Shown piece by piece: positions 14,861-15,068 of a stretch of DNA of 15,068 nucleotides. Below the pieces are notes generated by a model, which saw only the letters and a program-made list of their open reading frames with translations, ran no database searches and was not told where the DNA came from. The position numbers and the translations under genes are program-made. Where the stretch lies: NCBI GenBank assembly GCA_900770445.1, contig CAAGKO010000094.1:1-15068 (forward strand), written 5' to 3'. Numbering within the stretch: the stretch's first letter is position 1; the number at the start of each line of letters is the position of its first letter. Origin of the DNA: an uncultured Oribacterium sp. (lineage in GTDB: Bacteria > Bacillota > Clostridia > Lachnospirales > Lachnospiraceae).

Positions 14861-15068
14861 TGTAGATGGCGGAGAGTCCCCTTCGGAGGCTGGTCGCCGT
14901 TCAGACAGAAAATTCAGAGGACCGGCAACAGAAGCACAGTACTGCGAGCTCGGTGAACTCTAAGCCGGGGACCCTAAGCGGCACTAGGGCCTCTGCAATC
15001 ACTGAGTTTTCTTTATGAAAACTCAGCGTTGCAGAGGGTGCTAAGGAAAATTGTACCAAGTGCCGCTA
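14861..15068 (+). ncRNA. Structured noncoding RNA candidate after argH, cut by the window edge (raiA-motif-like is only a guess)
   Basis: No ORF fits here, but base pairing is dense: ATGGCG (14866-14871) with CGCCGT (14895-14900); CCGGC (14922-14926) with GCCGG (14964-14968); a 9-bp stem 14977-14985 with 15059-15067; inside it CCTCTGCAA (14990-14998) with TTGCAGAGG (15029-15037), topped by CTGAGTTTTC (15002-15011) with GAAAACTCAG (15017-15026). GTCCCC (14876-14881) could pair with GGGGAC (14967-14972), and CCCTA (14972-14976) with TAGGG (14985-14989), as alternatives or pseudoknots. The total exceeds 200 bases and continues past the edge. It does not match RNase P, SRP, tmRNA or common riboswitch cores that I know. 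Size and lineage suggest the raiA motif of Clostridia, but I cannot confirm this. No clear promoter was found, so it may be processed from the argH transcript. Confidence 0.6.

Noticed and set aside
14861..15068. RNase P, SRP RNA, tmRNA or group I intron
   Set aside because: The conserved cores that I know for these RNAs (for example GAGGAAAGTCC for RNase P) are absent, and the helix arrangement does not fit them.

Overview
The window is about 15 kb of chromosome from a moderately GC-rich member of the Clostridia, most likely the Lachnospiraceae. The evidence is DUF4364, DUF5716 and DUF5717 family proteins together, strong GGAGG-type ribosome binding sites, TTGAAA/TATTAT-type sigma-A promoters, a CarD-type regulator and GtrA/YfhO envelope proteins. 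The genus cannot be named from this sequence. I see no insertion sequence, phage gene, CRISPR array, tRNA or rRNA. Genes are dense and mostly intact; the right edge cuts through a structured RNA.

Layout, left to right. (1) A DUF4364 winged-helix protein on the minus strand (65-583), with a perfect hairpin terminator at the left edge (1-35). (2) A divergently transcribed three-gene cluster: a DUF5717 protein (709-3381), a DUF5716 protein (3395-4627) that reads as an Hsp70-fold protein with altered nucleotide-binding loops, and a TPR protein (4642-5436). Gaps are only 13-14 bases, so this looks like one uncharacterised functional module. (3) valS (5535-8174), followed 19 bases later by a small secreted protein with aromatic cell-wall-binding-like repeats (8194-8790) and a hairpin terminator. 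(4) rlmH (8873-9352), convergent with a CarD-family regulator on the minus strand (9447-9962); a long inverted repeat lies between their stop codons. (5) A 268-base divergent intergenic region with an 11-base tandem repeat and a good promoter, leading into gtrA-family (10231-10665) and yfhO-family (10752-13478) membrane proteins. These are two of the three usual parts of an undecaprenyl-phosphate-sugar glycosylation pathway. (6) argH (13508-14860), followed at once by a structured noncoding RNA candidate (14861 to the window edge).

The two most interesting items are the DUF5716/DUF5717/TPR cluster and the RNA after argH. That RNA shares a 25-base stretch (24 of 25 identical, same strand) with the loop side of the long hairpin after rlmH. 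This similarity is not explained by any gene and suggests a related RNA element in two places. The RNA resembles in size and style the large Clostridia noncoding RNAs such as the raiA motif, but I cannot confirm a family without a covariance-model search.
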